Part shown: positions 46,060-57,257 of the stretch, one piece after another
Position numbering within the stretch: the first letter of the stretch is position 1
How the letters are laid out: each line of letters starts with the position of its first letter
Assembly (NCBI GenBank): GCA_031772625.1
Contig: CM062819.1
Coordinates: 825,385,003 to 825,449,002, forward strand
Direction of reading: 5' to 3'
DNA from: Pinus tabuliformis
Taxonomy: Eukaryota > Streptophyta > Pinopsida > Pinales > Pinaceae
Length of the DNA stretch: 64,000 bases
Position numbers and translations under genes: made by a program
The notes under the pieces: model-generated
What the model saw: only the letters and a program-made list of their open reading frames with translations
Told to the model about the DNA's origin: nothing
The model's database searches: none

Positions 46060-48056
46060 AGTTTGGTATCAGAGCGGCCTTCGCATGGATGTGAATTGTG
46101 AGCATGAACAATGGAACATGCAACGATGGAGGATGACAAAGCGATGTATGAGACCATGCTCAGAGTATCCAAAAAGGTGGAAATAATGTTAGCTCTATAA
46201 GAAGAGACAGAGGAAAAATAACGATTGCAGCTTCAGTTGCGAGCCATGGAAGAGGCCCTAGAAGAACTGAAGCACAACAGCCAGAGTCTTCAAGCAAAGA
46301 ATGCTGGTTTGAAGATGCTTCTAAATGAAGAGAAAGACGAGAAATAGAGTTTGCTACAACAGCTGCAAGCTAAGGACGAGGCCTTGGAAAAGCTGCAGCA
46401 TGACCCATGTAAGGTAAAAAGTAATTCTCCAAATTCATGCGTGCTTCCTGGTGATGATTTTGCTGTTTTTGAAAATCATACCATAGGAATTGGCTCCAAA
46501 CTATTGAAGAAAATGGGGTATGAAGGAAAAGTCTTGGGCATTAATGGCCAAGGCATTTCCAATCCCATCAAAGTAGAGGAATTACCCCATCAGGCAGGAC
46601 TTGGGTATGTCGGAAAGGAAGTTGGGGAATGCGCCAAGACAACCAGCGAACCACTAACAATAGATGATGAGAAGCTCTAATTAGTTCTTTCCAAATCGAC
46701 AGTGGAGGTAAAAGATGTCGATTTCCCTTCAGTTTTGTATTCACATAGTATGATTTCTGTTGGAAATGTGGAGATACCAATTACAGGGACAAACATGAGG
46801 CTCCTTACCAGGATGAAGTATAAGGAAGAAGAAGAACTTGGTGTTAATAGCCAATGCATAACTCAACCATTGGAGGTTGTGCAGAGACCTCGATTTACAG
46901 GCTTGGGATACACCGAAGGAGAATGCTCGAAGGTGTCAGATGCTTCCGAGACATCGTTGAAATCGTCGAGGAAAGAGAATGATGGGAATACATCACCACC
47001 ATCCCATGGCAGTGTCCATTGCAGGGAAAGAGCTAAGGCAATCTCTCATCGCCATAATGACACCAGAGACATCAGGGAAAGGTATAACTAGTCTCGATAT
47101 TGAAATGTTCTTTTTAATTACAATCATGTTGCTAATGATGGACATAAATCAAGGCATCGAAAAACATGTACCTTTTTTGGTTTACATAACCATATATTTT
47201 CTAAGTGTTGGAAAAGAATAACAACACAAAATAGGATGAGGCGTGAAATACCCTCTAAACAATAAGAAAAGAAGGTAAAGAATTTCTGGAGGAAGAAGAC
47301 CTATTGTAGTCATTGCAACAGATGTGGCCATCAAAGAGCCACATGTTGGAGGCTCCATCCAAAGCATCGCTTCAAGGACAAAGCATCCGTGCATGAATGA
47401 GGGGAAACAATTATTTGACAAGAAAAACCACCACATGGGGATGACCCATTTAAGTCGATAAGTGAAAAATGGTTTCTAGATATGGTAGCTTGTCATGGTT
47501 GTGCTTTTATAAATCATTTGTTGCATTTTAAACTGTAAAAGTGATGATGTGTTGTCTATCACTTGTTGCAGCAACAATGATGTCTAGTCTTATTTTGTGA
47601 TGCATTTTCAAATGTGAAAGTGATGTTGTGTTTCCATCACTTGCTAATGCAACAATAGTGTTTGGCCTTATTTCTGTAAATCATGTGTGGCAGTGATGAT
47701 GTGTTTTCAATCACTTGTTGATGCAACAATGATGTTTTGGCCTTGTTATTGATAGCTAGGGTGTTGTTTCCATTTTGATGTAAACTTGACTGTCGAGTAT
47801 GTGTTATAAACTCGTGGCAAGTATGGGATTCATAGGTCATTATTTGGTCATGTAAATTAAGCATGTAATTTGCAGAATTGTACTACAGGTTTGCAGAGGG
47901 TGCAAGTGTCGGCTCATCGCTTATGGCTCCGAAGGACAAAGTTGAAGGAGAAGGAAGGGTGACTTATCAAACACTTGTAAGTGTAGACAAGGTACAAAGA
48001 AGTTGCAGATTATTTTCATGCTTTTGGAGGACCAAAATCTCCTCAGTGGGGAGGAT
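46060..48056 (+). mobile_element. Array D internal region 2
   Basis: The primer site TGGTATCAGAGC is at 46064-46075. A broken Gag-like ORF is at 46111-47480, three diverged hairpin repeats lie near 47535-47740, and the polypurine tract GTGGGGAGGAT ends at 48056. Confidence 0.9.
46111..47480 (+). pseudogene. Array D Gag-like protein, copy 2
   Basis: The frame starts MEHATMEDDKAMYETMLRVSKKVEIM and shares the coiled coil, first G-patch (IGSKLLKKMGYEGKVLGINGQG), second G-patch-like part, and knuckle region with copy 3. Stops interrupt it near 46198, 46220, 46345, 46678 and 47089. The first G-patch has a glycine-to-valine change in the GKGLG core. The first knuckle reads TFFGLHNHIFSKCW, having lost a cysteine. 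Inactive, but it preserves the original start. Confidence 0.8.
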
Positions 48057-50023
48057 TGATCCAGGTGGCTTTGAAACATGTAAAAGTTCCAGAGGACTCA
48101 GAAAGGGTCAAAATTCAAGGTGGTCATAATGCTAACAAACCAACACCAGACCGAAGTGCTCGTTACCATGATTCCAACGGTGCGAACGACACTCAAATTT
48201 GAGTGCGAACCCCCACTAGGCCCAACCTGCATAACGTTAACACATATATTTTAACGGACAGTGGGCGGGCCACCTCAGATGGACCCGGCATATGCCACAC
48301 CATACCAATTTTAATATATACACGGAGGTTGGCGGGTATTGAGCCCACGCTAGCCATGTGGGCCGGCTGGCCACCACGCGGCAACCCCATTTACCGCTAA
48401 TGATCAAAACAAAACAACAAACAAAACTCTGCCATATTTAAACATTGCCATTTTTAAATAACAACGGTTACAACGTAACCGCGCCATATCAGAACAGAGT
48501 CTTCAATGTTCTATGTGTTAAAATGGGAGGGGTGGATTTGATCCACCGACCCCTCCTCAACCACTGTTTATTTTTAGCCAGCACATCATCGACCATTTCA
48601 TGAATACCTCTGCCCAAAAAAACATTTAAAAAAACCTAACTTTCATTTGCACAGGGAGAACGGAGAATGAATGGATAATCAACGGAAGGTGGAGCACTAA
48701 ACAGTAGCCCAAGGGGGAACCAGGAGCTAGAACCATGTGGCACGGATTTCAAGATAGGAATCTTTTGACGCTGTGAGGAATCCTTGAGATTCCATGGGGA
48801 GGTAAAAATTCATTTTATCATAATGTAATCAAGTTTACAGTCAATTTTCTTAGTTTTTCACAGGGAACGCAATGGCGAGGTTGGATTTACCTTTTGAGAA
48901 GTGGATTTGTAGATTCCCATTGGAAGAGAATCTTTGAGAATCTTAAGGGAATCTTCTAGATTCCTTGGAGGCTGAAATTCACCAGATCCAGAATGCAGCC
49001 AACTTTATACTCATTCTTCTCAGAATTTCACAAGGATCTCAATGGTGAGATCAGTTTTCTGATTTGAGTTGCAAATCTCCAGTCAACCCAGAGGAGGGAA
49101 TCTTTAGAGAATCGCGAGGGAATCTAAAAGATTCCTACAGACCCAGATTTTGCCGGTGACAGAATTCGACAAATGGATAGTCAATTTTACACCCCTCGAT
49201 GACACAAATTTAGTGGTGTAGTCAGTTTTTGTAGTTGAGCCTTCTATTTTTTGGCCATTTTCCAATTGGAGTGACGGTGTCAGATATCAAAGTGTGGACA
49301 GTCGATTCTATGCCATCCGACTCCACGATTTCGATGGTGCATTCAGATCCAGCAGCCGAGCATTCTATTCATCAGCCAACATAAAAGTTGAGGTATATGG
49401 AGTCTTGTCGTCATGTACTTATTTGATAATTTGCTGTGAGATGTACGATGTTGTTTCGATTCCTGCTTGATGTCTGATGCGAAATATTTGTATCTATTTC
49501 ATGTGAGATGTATTCATCATGGATTGCATGTATGTTTTGATTGAGATCCCTTTGTTGCCATGATGGCATGATACTCATTGTCACCATGGGTGTTTTGGTT
49601 GAGATCCCTTTGATACCATGATGGCAGGATAATCATTGTCACCATGTGTCAGATTATGTCATTATGATAGGAGGTCTGTTGTGAGTGATATTTCTTGTAG
49701 AGGAACGTTTCGTGGCAAGACTTTTCCACTCATGTAGAGGGCACATATCCTTGTATGATAGAAAATAGAGTCCATGTACATCTTCACCATTCCCAGCACT
49801 GAATGAAGTCGCCAGCACCATCTTGACACTGGGCCTAGAGACGTAGTCCACACTAGATGAACTCCGTTATCAATGTCTTATGTTTTATGTTTCTAATTCT
49901 TGTCATGTTCCCTCTTCTTCACAACATGCATATATTTTCCTTTATGCTATTTAATGCAATTCTAACTACATCACAGAAACAAAAGATCTTGGTTAAATTA
50001 AGAAGTTGAGTCAACTCAGATCA
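48057..50023 (+). repeat. Array D LTR3 (1967 bp, with internal deletion)
   Basis: It starts TGATCCAGGTGG and ends ACTCAGATCA. It lacks about 300 bases near 48205 that in the other LTRs hold the 27-base hairpin and the first GC-rich inverted repeat. Confidence 0.9.
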
Positions 50024-50106
50024 AGTTTGGTATTAGGGGGGTCTTCGCGTGGATGTGAATAGTGAGCGTGAACAATGGAACGTGCAATGATGGAGGATGA
50101 AAATCG

Positions 50107-51405
50107 ATGTATGAGACCATGCTCAGAGTATCCAAAAAGGTGGAAATAATGTATGTAGCTCTACAAGAAGAGACAGAGGAAAAACAATGTTTGCAGCTTC
50201 AGTTGCGAGCCACGGAAGAGGCCCTAGAAGAACTAAAGCACAACAACCAAAGTCTTCAAGTAGATAACGCTGAATTGAAGATGCTTCTACATGAAGAGAA
50301 AGAGGAGAAACAGAGTTTGCTACAACAGCTGCAAGCTAAGGACGAGGCCTTGGAAAAGCTGCAGCATGACCCATGTGAAGTAAAAAGTAATTCTCTGAAT
50401 TCATGTATGTTTCCTGATGATGATTTTGCTGTTTTTGAAAATCATACCATAGGAATTGGCTCCAAATTGTTGAAGAAAATGGGGTATGAAGGAAAAGGTC
50501 TGGGCATTAATGGCCAAGGCATTGTCAATCCCATTGAAGTAGAAGAATTAGCCCGTCAGGCAGGACTTGGGTATGTCGAAATGGAAGTTGGGGAATGCTT
50601 CAAGACAGCCAGCGAACAACCAACAACAGATGATGAGAAGCTCTCATCAGTTCTTTCCAAATTGACAATGGAGGTAAAATATGTCGATTTCCCTTTAGTT
50701 TCGTCTTCACATAGTATGATTTCTGTTGGAAATGTGGAGAAACCAATTACAGGGACAAACATTAGGCCCCTTACCAGGATGAGGTACAAGGAAGAAGAAG
50801 AACTTGGTGTTAATAGCCAAGGTATAACTCAACCATTAGAGGTTGTGCAGAGACCTCGATTTGCAGGCTTGGGATACACCGAAGGAGAATGCTTGAAGGT
50901 GTCAGATGCTTCCGAGACATCGTTGAAATTGTCGAGGAAAGAGAATGATGGGAACACATCACCATCATCCAATGGCAGTGTCCATTGTAGGGAAAGAGCC
51001 GAGGCAAGCTCTCATTGCCATAATGACACCAGAGACAACAAGGAAAGGTTTAACCAGTCTTAATATTTGAATGTTCATTTTGATTACAATCATGTTTTTA
51101 ATGATGGAAATAAATCAAGGCATAGAAAAACATGTACCTTTTGTGGTTTACATAACCATATATTTGCTAAGTGTTGGAAAAGAATAGCAACACAAAAAAG
51201 GATGAGGCGTGAAAGACCCTCTCAACATCAGGGAAAGAAGAAGGTAAAGCAGATCTGGAGGAAGAAGACCTATTGCAGTCATTGCGACAGAGGTGGCCAT
51301 CAAAGAGCCACATGTTGGAGGCTCCATCCAGAGCAACGCCTCAAGGACAAAGCATCCATGCATGAACCAAGGGAAACAATTATTCGACAAGCAAAACCAC
51401 CATAG
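50107..51405 (+). pseudogene. Array D Gag-like protein, copy 3: coiled coil, G-patch, two CCHC knuckles; one in-frame stop
   Basis: The frame runs 318 codons to TAA 51061 and continues in the same frame to 51405. Residues 15-100 form a long coiled coil. Residues 116-156 are a G-patch, with the core KKMGYEGKGLG and QAGLGY at its end. Residues 230-260 hold a shorter G-patch-like segment ending in FAGLGY. After the stop come two CCHC knuckles, CTFCGLHNHIFAKC and CSHCDRGGHQRATC, both with intact zinc ligands. In copy 1 the stop position reads SRYW, so the TAA derives from CGA. The original start lies near 50075 but is out of frame here by one missing base. Zinc knuckles next to a coiled coil in an LTR element suggest an RNA-packaging Gag; G-patches usually bind RNA or helicases. 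No RT, protease or integrase is present. Confidence 0.82.
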
Positions 51406-51499
51406 GGGATGACCCATTCACGTCGATAAGTGAAAAATGGTTTCTAGATATGGTAGCTTGTCATGGTCGTGCTTTTGTAAATCATTTGTTGCATTTTAA

Positions 51500-51720
51500 A
51501 CTGTAAAAGTGATGATGTGTTTTCCATCACTTGTTGCAGCAACAATGATGTCTAGTCTTATTTTGTGATGCATTTTTAAATGTGAAAGTGATGTTGTGTT
51601 TCCATCACTCGTTAAAGCAACATTAGTGTTTGGCCTTATTTTTGTAAATCATGTGTGGTAGTGATGATGCGTTTTCCATCCCTTGTTGACGCAAAATGAT
51701 ATTTTGGCCTTGTTATTGAT
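51500..51720. repeat. Three diverged repeats with hairpin arms downstream of the Gag-like ORF
   Basis: Units of about 80 bases each contain AAGTGATG and CATCACTT as arms of a hairpin: 51507-51532 perfect, 51586-51610 with one mismatch, and a weaker third near 51657-51688. Internal regions 1 and 2 carry the same set near 35945-36120 and 47535-47715. Confidence 0.75.
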
Positions 51721-52023
51721 AGCTGGGGTATTGTTTCCATTTTGATGTAAACTTGACCACTGAGTATGTATTTTAAAATCGTGGCAAGTATGGGATGCTT
51801 AAGTCATTAGTTGGTCATGTAAATTAAGCATGTAATTTGTAGAATTGTACTACAGGTTTGCAGAGGGTGCAGGTGTCAGCTCATCGCTTATGGCTCTGAA
51901 GGACAAAGGTGAAGGAGAAGGAAGGGTGACTTATCAAACACTTGTAAGTGCAGACAAGGTACAAAGAAGTTGTAGATTATTTTTATGCTTTTGGAGGACC
52001 AAAAGATCCTTAGTGGGGAGGAT

Positions 52024-54294
52024 TGATCCATGTGGCTCCAGACACATGCAGAAGTCCCAGAGGACTCAGAAAGGGTCAAAATTCAAAGTGGTCAGAATGC
52101 TCCCAAACTAGCACTAGACCAAAGTGCTCGCCGCCCTGATTCCAACGGTGTGAACGACACTCAAATCTGAGCTCATATGAGGGAGAAAGAGCCAGTCAAA
52201 GTTGCGGTCAAAGTTGGGCTATGGGCTAGGTTTAAATGTCCTACAAATTGACCGAGTCCCGGACATGGAATCTAGCTCCCAAGAGCGGGCGAAATTGTTG
52301 CCTCTTTAATTTGTCTAATATCCCTTATATTAGACAAAATAAAAAAAATCTTTATTATTATAAAAATAAAAAATATATTAAATTAGGTGGAGGGCCATGA
52401 CCCCCGCCACCTCCATCAGACCATATGAAAAAACATATATTAAAAACAAACCAAATTTTAATTAAAAAAAGGGCCGACAGGCCATGACCCCTGCCGGCCC
52501 CAACCTGCATAGCGTTAACACATATATTTTAACGGGCAGTGGGCGGGCCACCTCCGGTGGACCTGGCCCACACCCACCATACTAATTTTAATATATATAT
52601 GGAGGTTGATGGGTATCGAACCCGCGCCGGCCACGTGGGCCGGCCCCATTCAACGCCAATGCTCAAAACAAAACAACAAACAAAACTCCGCCATATTTAA
52701 ACCGTGCCATTTTTAAATAACAACAGTTACAACGTAACCGTGCCATCTCAGAACAGAGTCTTCAATGTTCTATGTATTAAAATGGGAGGGGCGGATTTGA
52801 TCCCCCGACCCCTCCTCAACCACTATTTATTTTTAACCAGCGTGCCAATGACCATTTCATGAATACTTCCGCCCAAAAAAACATTTAAAAAGACCAGACT
52901 TTCATTTGCACGAGGAGAATGGAGAACGAATGGAGAACGAATAGAGAACCGATGGAATGTGGAGCACCATAGAGTATCCCAAGGCAGAACCAGGAGCCGG
53001 AAGCATGTGGCACAGATTCCGAGACAAGAATCTTTCGATGCTGTGAGGAATCCTTGAGATTCCATGGGGAGGTAAAAATTCATTTTATCAGAATGTAATC
53101 AAGTTTACAGTCAATTTTCTCAGATTTTCATAGGGAACGCAATGGCGAGGTTGGATTCGCCTTTTGAGAAACGGATTTGCAGATTCCCAGTGGAGGAGAA
53201 TCTTCGAGAATTTTGAGGGAATCTTCCAGATTCCTTGGAGGCTGAAATTCGCCAGATCCAGAATGCAACCAACTTTATACTCATTCTTCTCAGAATTTCG
53301 TAAGGATCTCAATGGCGAGATCAGTTTTCTGATTTGAGTTGCAAATCTCCAGTCAACTCGGAGGATGGAATCTTTGGAGAATCACGAGGGAATCTAAAAG
53401 ATTCCTACAGGCCCAGATTTTTCCGTTGACAAAATTCGACGAATGGATAGTCGATTTTACACCCCTCGATGACACAAATTTAGTGGTCCTGTCAGTTTTT
53501 GTAGCTGCACCTTCTATTTTTGGCCATGTTCTAGATTTGAGTGATGGTGTCAAATTTTAGAGTGTGGACAATCGATTCTATGCCATTCGACTCCACGATT
53601 TCAATGGTGCATTTAGATCTAGCAATTGAGCATTCTATTCATCATCTAGCATCAGAGTTGAGGTATATGGAGTGTTGTTGTCATGCACTTCTTTGATCAT
53701 TTGTTGTGATATGTACGATGTTGTTTCGATTCCTGCTTGATGTATGATGCAAAATCTTTGTATCTATTTCATGTGAGATGTATTCATCATGGATTGTATG
53801 TATGTTTTGATTGAGATCCCTTTGTTTCCATGATGGCGAGATACTCATTGTCACCATGGGTGTTTTGGTTGAGATCCTTTTGATGCCATGATGGCAGGAT
53901 ACTCATTGTCACCATGTGTCAGATTATGTCATGCTGATAGGAGGTCTGTTGTGAGTGATAGTTCCTGTAGCGGAACGTCTCATGGAGAGACTTTGCCACT
54001 CATGTAGAGGGCACATATCCTTGTATGATAGAAAACATAGTCCATGTACATCTTCACCATTTCCAGCACTGAATGAAGTGGCCAACACCATCTTGACACC
54101 GGGCCCGGAGACATAGTCCACACTGGACGAACTCCGTTATCAACGTCTTGTGTTTTATGTTGCTGATTCTTGTCATGTTCCCTCTTCTTTACATCATGCA
54201 TATATGTTCCTTTATGCTTTTTTAATGCAATTCTAACTACATCACAGAAGCAAAAGATCTTGGTTAAATCCGAAAGTTGAGTAAACTCGGATCA
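52024..54294 (+). repeat. Array D LTR4 (2271 bp)
   Basis: It starts TGATCCATGTGG and ends AACTCGGATCA, followed by the right target duplication ACCTT. It contains the hairpin at 52311-52337, GC-rich inverted repeats near 52386-52500, and a CCGGCC/GGCCGG palindrome around a CACGTG core near 52630. No gene is seen. Confidence 0.93.
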
Positions 54295-54329
54295 ACCTTC
54301 AAGCTATTAGGCTTTGAGTGAAGGTACTG

Positions 54330-54343
54330 GCTCTGATACCAAT
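54330..54343 (-). other. Primer-binding site of element C
   Basis: On the - strand it reads TTGGTATCAGAGCC, next to the right LTR at 54344. It matches the initiator tRNA-Met site and shows that element C is transcribed leftward. Only about 60 bases separated it from the Gag start before array D inserted. Confidence 0.88.
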
Positions 54344-55423
54344 TTTTGGAAATACTGAGAGGGGGGGTGAATCAGTATTTATTTTCAATTGTTACTTTTA
54401 CCAATTAGATCACTTATATTTAGAACACAAAATGAACAATAGAAATAAATGCTTTTATTAATATAATTTTTACAATGAATCAAATACAATATAGGTAGGG
54501 CTCCAACCCTAGAAGAAGACACCCAGGCTCCAACCTGGGATGTGCCAAGCACCTACTTGGACTTTAGTGAGGCTCCGACCTCTAGGGCTTCAACCCTATC
54601 TTATCAAAGGCACCAACCTTGAGTTTAGGAGCACCAACTCCAAGGACACCGATCCTATAGCTTCACTTTGTCAAGATATGTTTGGTTTCATGACTCCTAA
54701 AGTCTTCTTCACCCAACCCTGTCAATCTTCAGTTATCCCTTCAGTTAGTCTCCATGTCACATCATCAATGACAACCTTGTCATACAGAAAGTGTCACGAC
54801 TATTCTTCATAATACCCAATCAATCTCTTCAAGTTACCTCATCATGACATCAACACTACATTATGATATTCAATACAACACTTCATTGTGTCTTCAATGA
54901 ATTGCACCAAGTTCTGCACCAGCTCTAATAATAGTTCTGCACCTCCTTCAAATATGGTCCAAGGTTAGTCCCAAAGATTACTTCAAGTTACCTCCAAAAG
55001 TCTGCATTAAAGTTTGCACCATGACTTCTACAAATGCACCAATATTTCAACACCATATTATCTCAAGACTATTGGACCACTGCTACACCAAGCCTTCAGC
55101 ACTAGATTGTGACAATTATTATTTACAAATGTCCTTGCACCACACTATACTAGACCACTGTTCAAACTATTCCAATACTTATACACAAGGATTTATACAC
55201 CATACTGCACCATCTATTCTGCACCACACTTCTTCATTAATTCTGCACCAATGTTCTTGCACTAAGACTTCAACACTGCACCAAGACTTCTGCACCACAG
55301 ATTCACCAATGTACTTATTGCACCAAAAATTCAACAATAACATTTTGGCACCATGCTGCACCAATTTACTGATCCGAATTTTGATATGTTGCTATAGGAC
55401 CGAGACTATGGTTCAAATGTTGG
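54344..55423 (-). repeat. Element C 5' LTR (right copy), interrupted by element F
   Basis: It matches 27744 to about 28830, including the run GAGAGGGGGGG near its end and the GCACCAA-rich part. Similarity ends at GTTCAAATGTTGG, exactly where element F begins. The rest should lie beyond the right end of the window. Confidence 0.88.
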
Positions 55424-55426
55424 TGT

Positions 55427-57079
55427 TGTTAGCCCTGAGGTGTAGTGCCGCTATTTTGAAGACTAAAGGAGGGAAATGGTCTATTCTGTTGTCGTGGAGA
55501 GGTTCCCATATGGTCCATCACCTCACTTTTCTCACTCATCCACTCCCATCCACGTTCACTCATGTCCTAACCCAACCCTCACATCATAAAAAAACTCACT
55601 TTTGCCTTGGCCCTACATGAATTAATCCATTTCCCCCCCTATGTATTATTATTTTTCAGAGCGCATGAAAACATGCACTAATGCGCAAAAGCCCCTGAAA
55701 ACCTTACCTTTTCATCCATATGCGCCCCTTTGCACATTTCTCGAGGTTGTCCCATACCTTCGTGTCCCCTGCCGTCGATCTTCCCACTGATCTGACGGTC
55801 TACACTTCATCCGACCAATGTTATACGCTCACCCGCTTCGAACAATCACCACCGTTAGATCATTTCCACTAGATCTAATGGCTATCGCGCGTATCGCTCG
55901 GGCAACAAGAGAGAGGGATACCCGCTCGATAAAGCGGTTTACTCTCTCTCCTCCACTACTACGTGGCACTCGATGAATGGAATCGGGCGGGCTTTGACCT
56001 TTACCACTTAATGCCTGATGACTGCCCAATATAAACCATTTCTGCTTGAGTAAACCGCCTCCGGGCGTTATCCTTCGAGCACCTCCTTTGCCCGATAGCC
56101 GTTTGATCTACCCATCTAAGATCTAATGGCTCGGACTTATTCGCTCTCGCCATGACTTCAAGCCTCCAACGATTGATCTCCTTTGCCCATTCCTCCCGAT
56201 CCCACGTGCCCCCATACCCCACTTCCCACCAGTCACCTAGGGAGGAAATTTGTTGGCTTTCTCAGTGTTTTTGACAGTCGAACTGAAATAACATAATGCA
56301 TGGTCGAAAGGGGAAAAAAACAGCACGATGCAAGCGAACCAACAGAAATGATCATGGAACATCGCTAGCATGAGTGAACCACTTGAAAACGCGACGAAAT
56401 TACCAGAATTTGATTACTGTGTTTGTTAGAAATAGAGTTCTCTAAGCTCATGTTTGTCTAGTTATGGCATCAAGTAGTTAGAAGACAGAGGGGATAGATT
56501 AAGACGTCTAGAGCCTCAGAGAGTTCAAGAGTATTGTAAAAAGCATATCAATGGTTGAAAGTTCGAAGTAATAGGGGTTCAACTTTTGGAGACTGTGGAT
56601 ACTCTGTTCCTCCCAGTGTCTCATCTTCATTCCAGTAATACAAGCTTCTTTTGCTGTTACATGTTCAATTGCCATATTCTCCTCTGTCCTAAGCTTGCAC
56701 CTGAATAGGTTATTCATGTTTTCTTCTGTGTCTAATGCTAGATAACTGTCATCTTATCTATGCATTGATAAATTATATTTGCAAGCTTCATTTAATTTCT
56801 GTAGCTAGCCATTCATATGTGTTTATGTATGTATCTATTGGTACAGTCAGGATTATCCATCTATTAATTGAATCTATAAACTATTGAGCATTAGTGGTCG
56901 AAAACCTTGTCAAGCTGAGGGTGTTCATGCACGTCTTGAGTGAAAATAGAGTTGAAACAATGATTTGACTTAATCCAAACCCCAATCCATTCCAATAGTT
57001 CAGAGAATGATATTGAAGATTTATATGTTACCAGGCATCTCCGAGCTACAACCTAGGAGAGTTTCCTGGAGTGCTAACA
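55427..57079 (+). repeat. Element F 5' LTR
   Basis: It starts TGTTAGCCCTGAGG (or three bases earlier, TGTTGTTAG, if the C element's GTTGG is the target site) and ends GTGCTAACA. The 3' LTR copy starts TGTCAGCCCTGAGG at 63229. A TATAAACC box lies near 56031, and copies of a GATCTRACGG word lie near 55792 and 55872. No gene is seen. Confidence 0.9.
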
Positions 57080-57082
57080 TAA

Positions 57083-57102
57083 TTGGCACCATTGTCGGGG
57101 AG
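57083..57102 (+). other. Primer-binding site of element F
   Basis: TTGGCACCATTGTCGGGGAG starts three bases after the LTR end. It resembles the TGGCGCCGTTGTCGGGGA type common in plant Ty3 elements, with C-to-T or G-to-A type changes, and differs from the site of element A. Confidence 0.8.
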
Positions 57103-57257
57103 AGGAGACTAAGCCCAACTTCCCTGGGGGACGACACAGATCCATCTTTGATGATATACAAAGCCTAGACACTATTTGGGTTGTAGTCATCTATCTGGCA
57201 ACTCTACTGGAGGACGAACCTCTTGGCGACTCCACTCCATAGTTTTGGCTCAGTTTG

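Larger units (their letters stand above)
50024..52023 (+). mobile_element. Array D internal region 3, the best preserved
   Basis: The primer site near 50028 is decayed to TGGTATTAGGGGG. It holds the best Gag-like ORF (50107-51063), its C-terminal continuation, three hairpin repeats at 51507-51690, and the polypurine tract before 52024. Confidence 0.9.
32849..54294 (+). mobile_element. Array D: four LTRs and three internal regions of a non-autonomous LTR element in tandem
   Basis: The order is LTR1 32849-35102, internal 1 35103-36459, LTR2 36460-46059 (split by element E), internal 2 46060-48056, LTR3 48057-50023, internal 3 50024-52023, LTR4 52024-54294. The outer ends are TGATCC and GGATCA, a perfect inverted pair. 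The array is flanked by one direct duplication ACCTT (32844-32848 and 54295-54299), and the flanks are the two sides of element C's leader. Each internal region begins with an initiator-Met-type primer site and ends with a GGGGAGGA-type polypurine tract. No pol gene is present. One target duplication around the array suggests one insertion followed by unequal LTR recombination, though insertion as a multimer is possible. Confidence 0.92.
27744..55423 (-). mobile_element. Element C: gag-only LTR retrotransposon on the - strand, split by insertions
   Basis: The left LTR (27744-30499) and the partial right LTR (54344-55423) are similar. Next to the right LTR lies a - strand primer site (54330-54343), and next to the left LTR a - strand polypurine tract. 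Between them, once inserted array D (32849-54294) is set aside, there are only about 2.4 kb, holding a decayed Copia-type gag and no protease, integrase, RT or RNase H. This is the layout of a non-autonomous gag-only element. The right LTR is interrupted by element F and its remainder lies outside the window. The five bases left of the element are GTATG. Confidence 0.8.
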
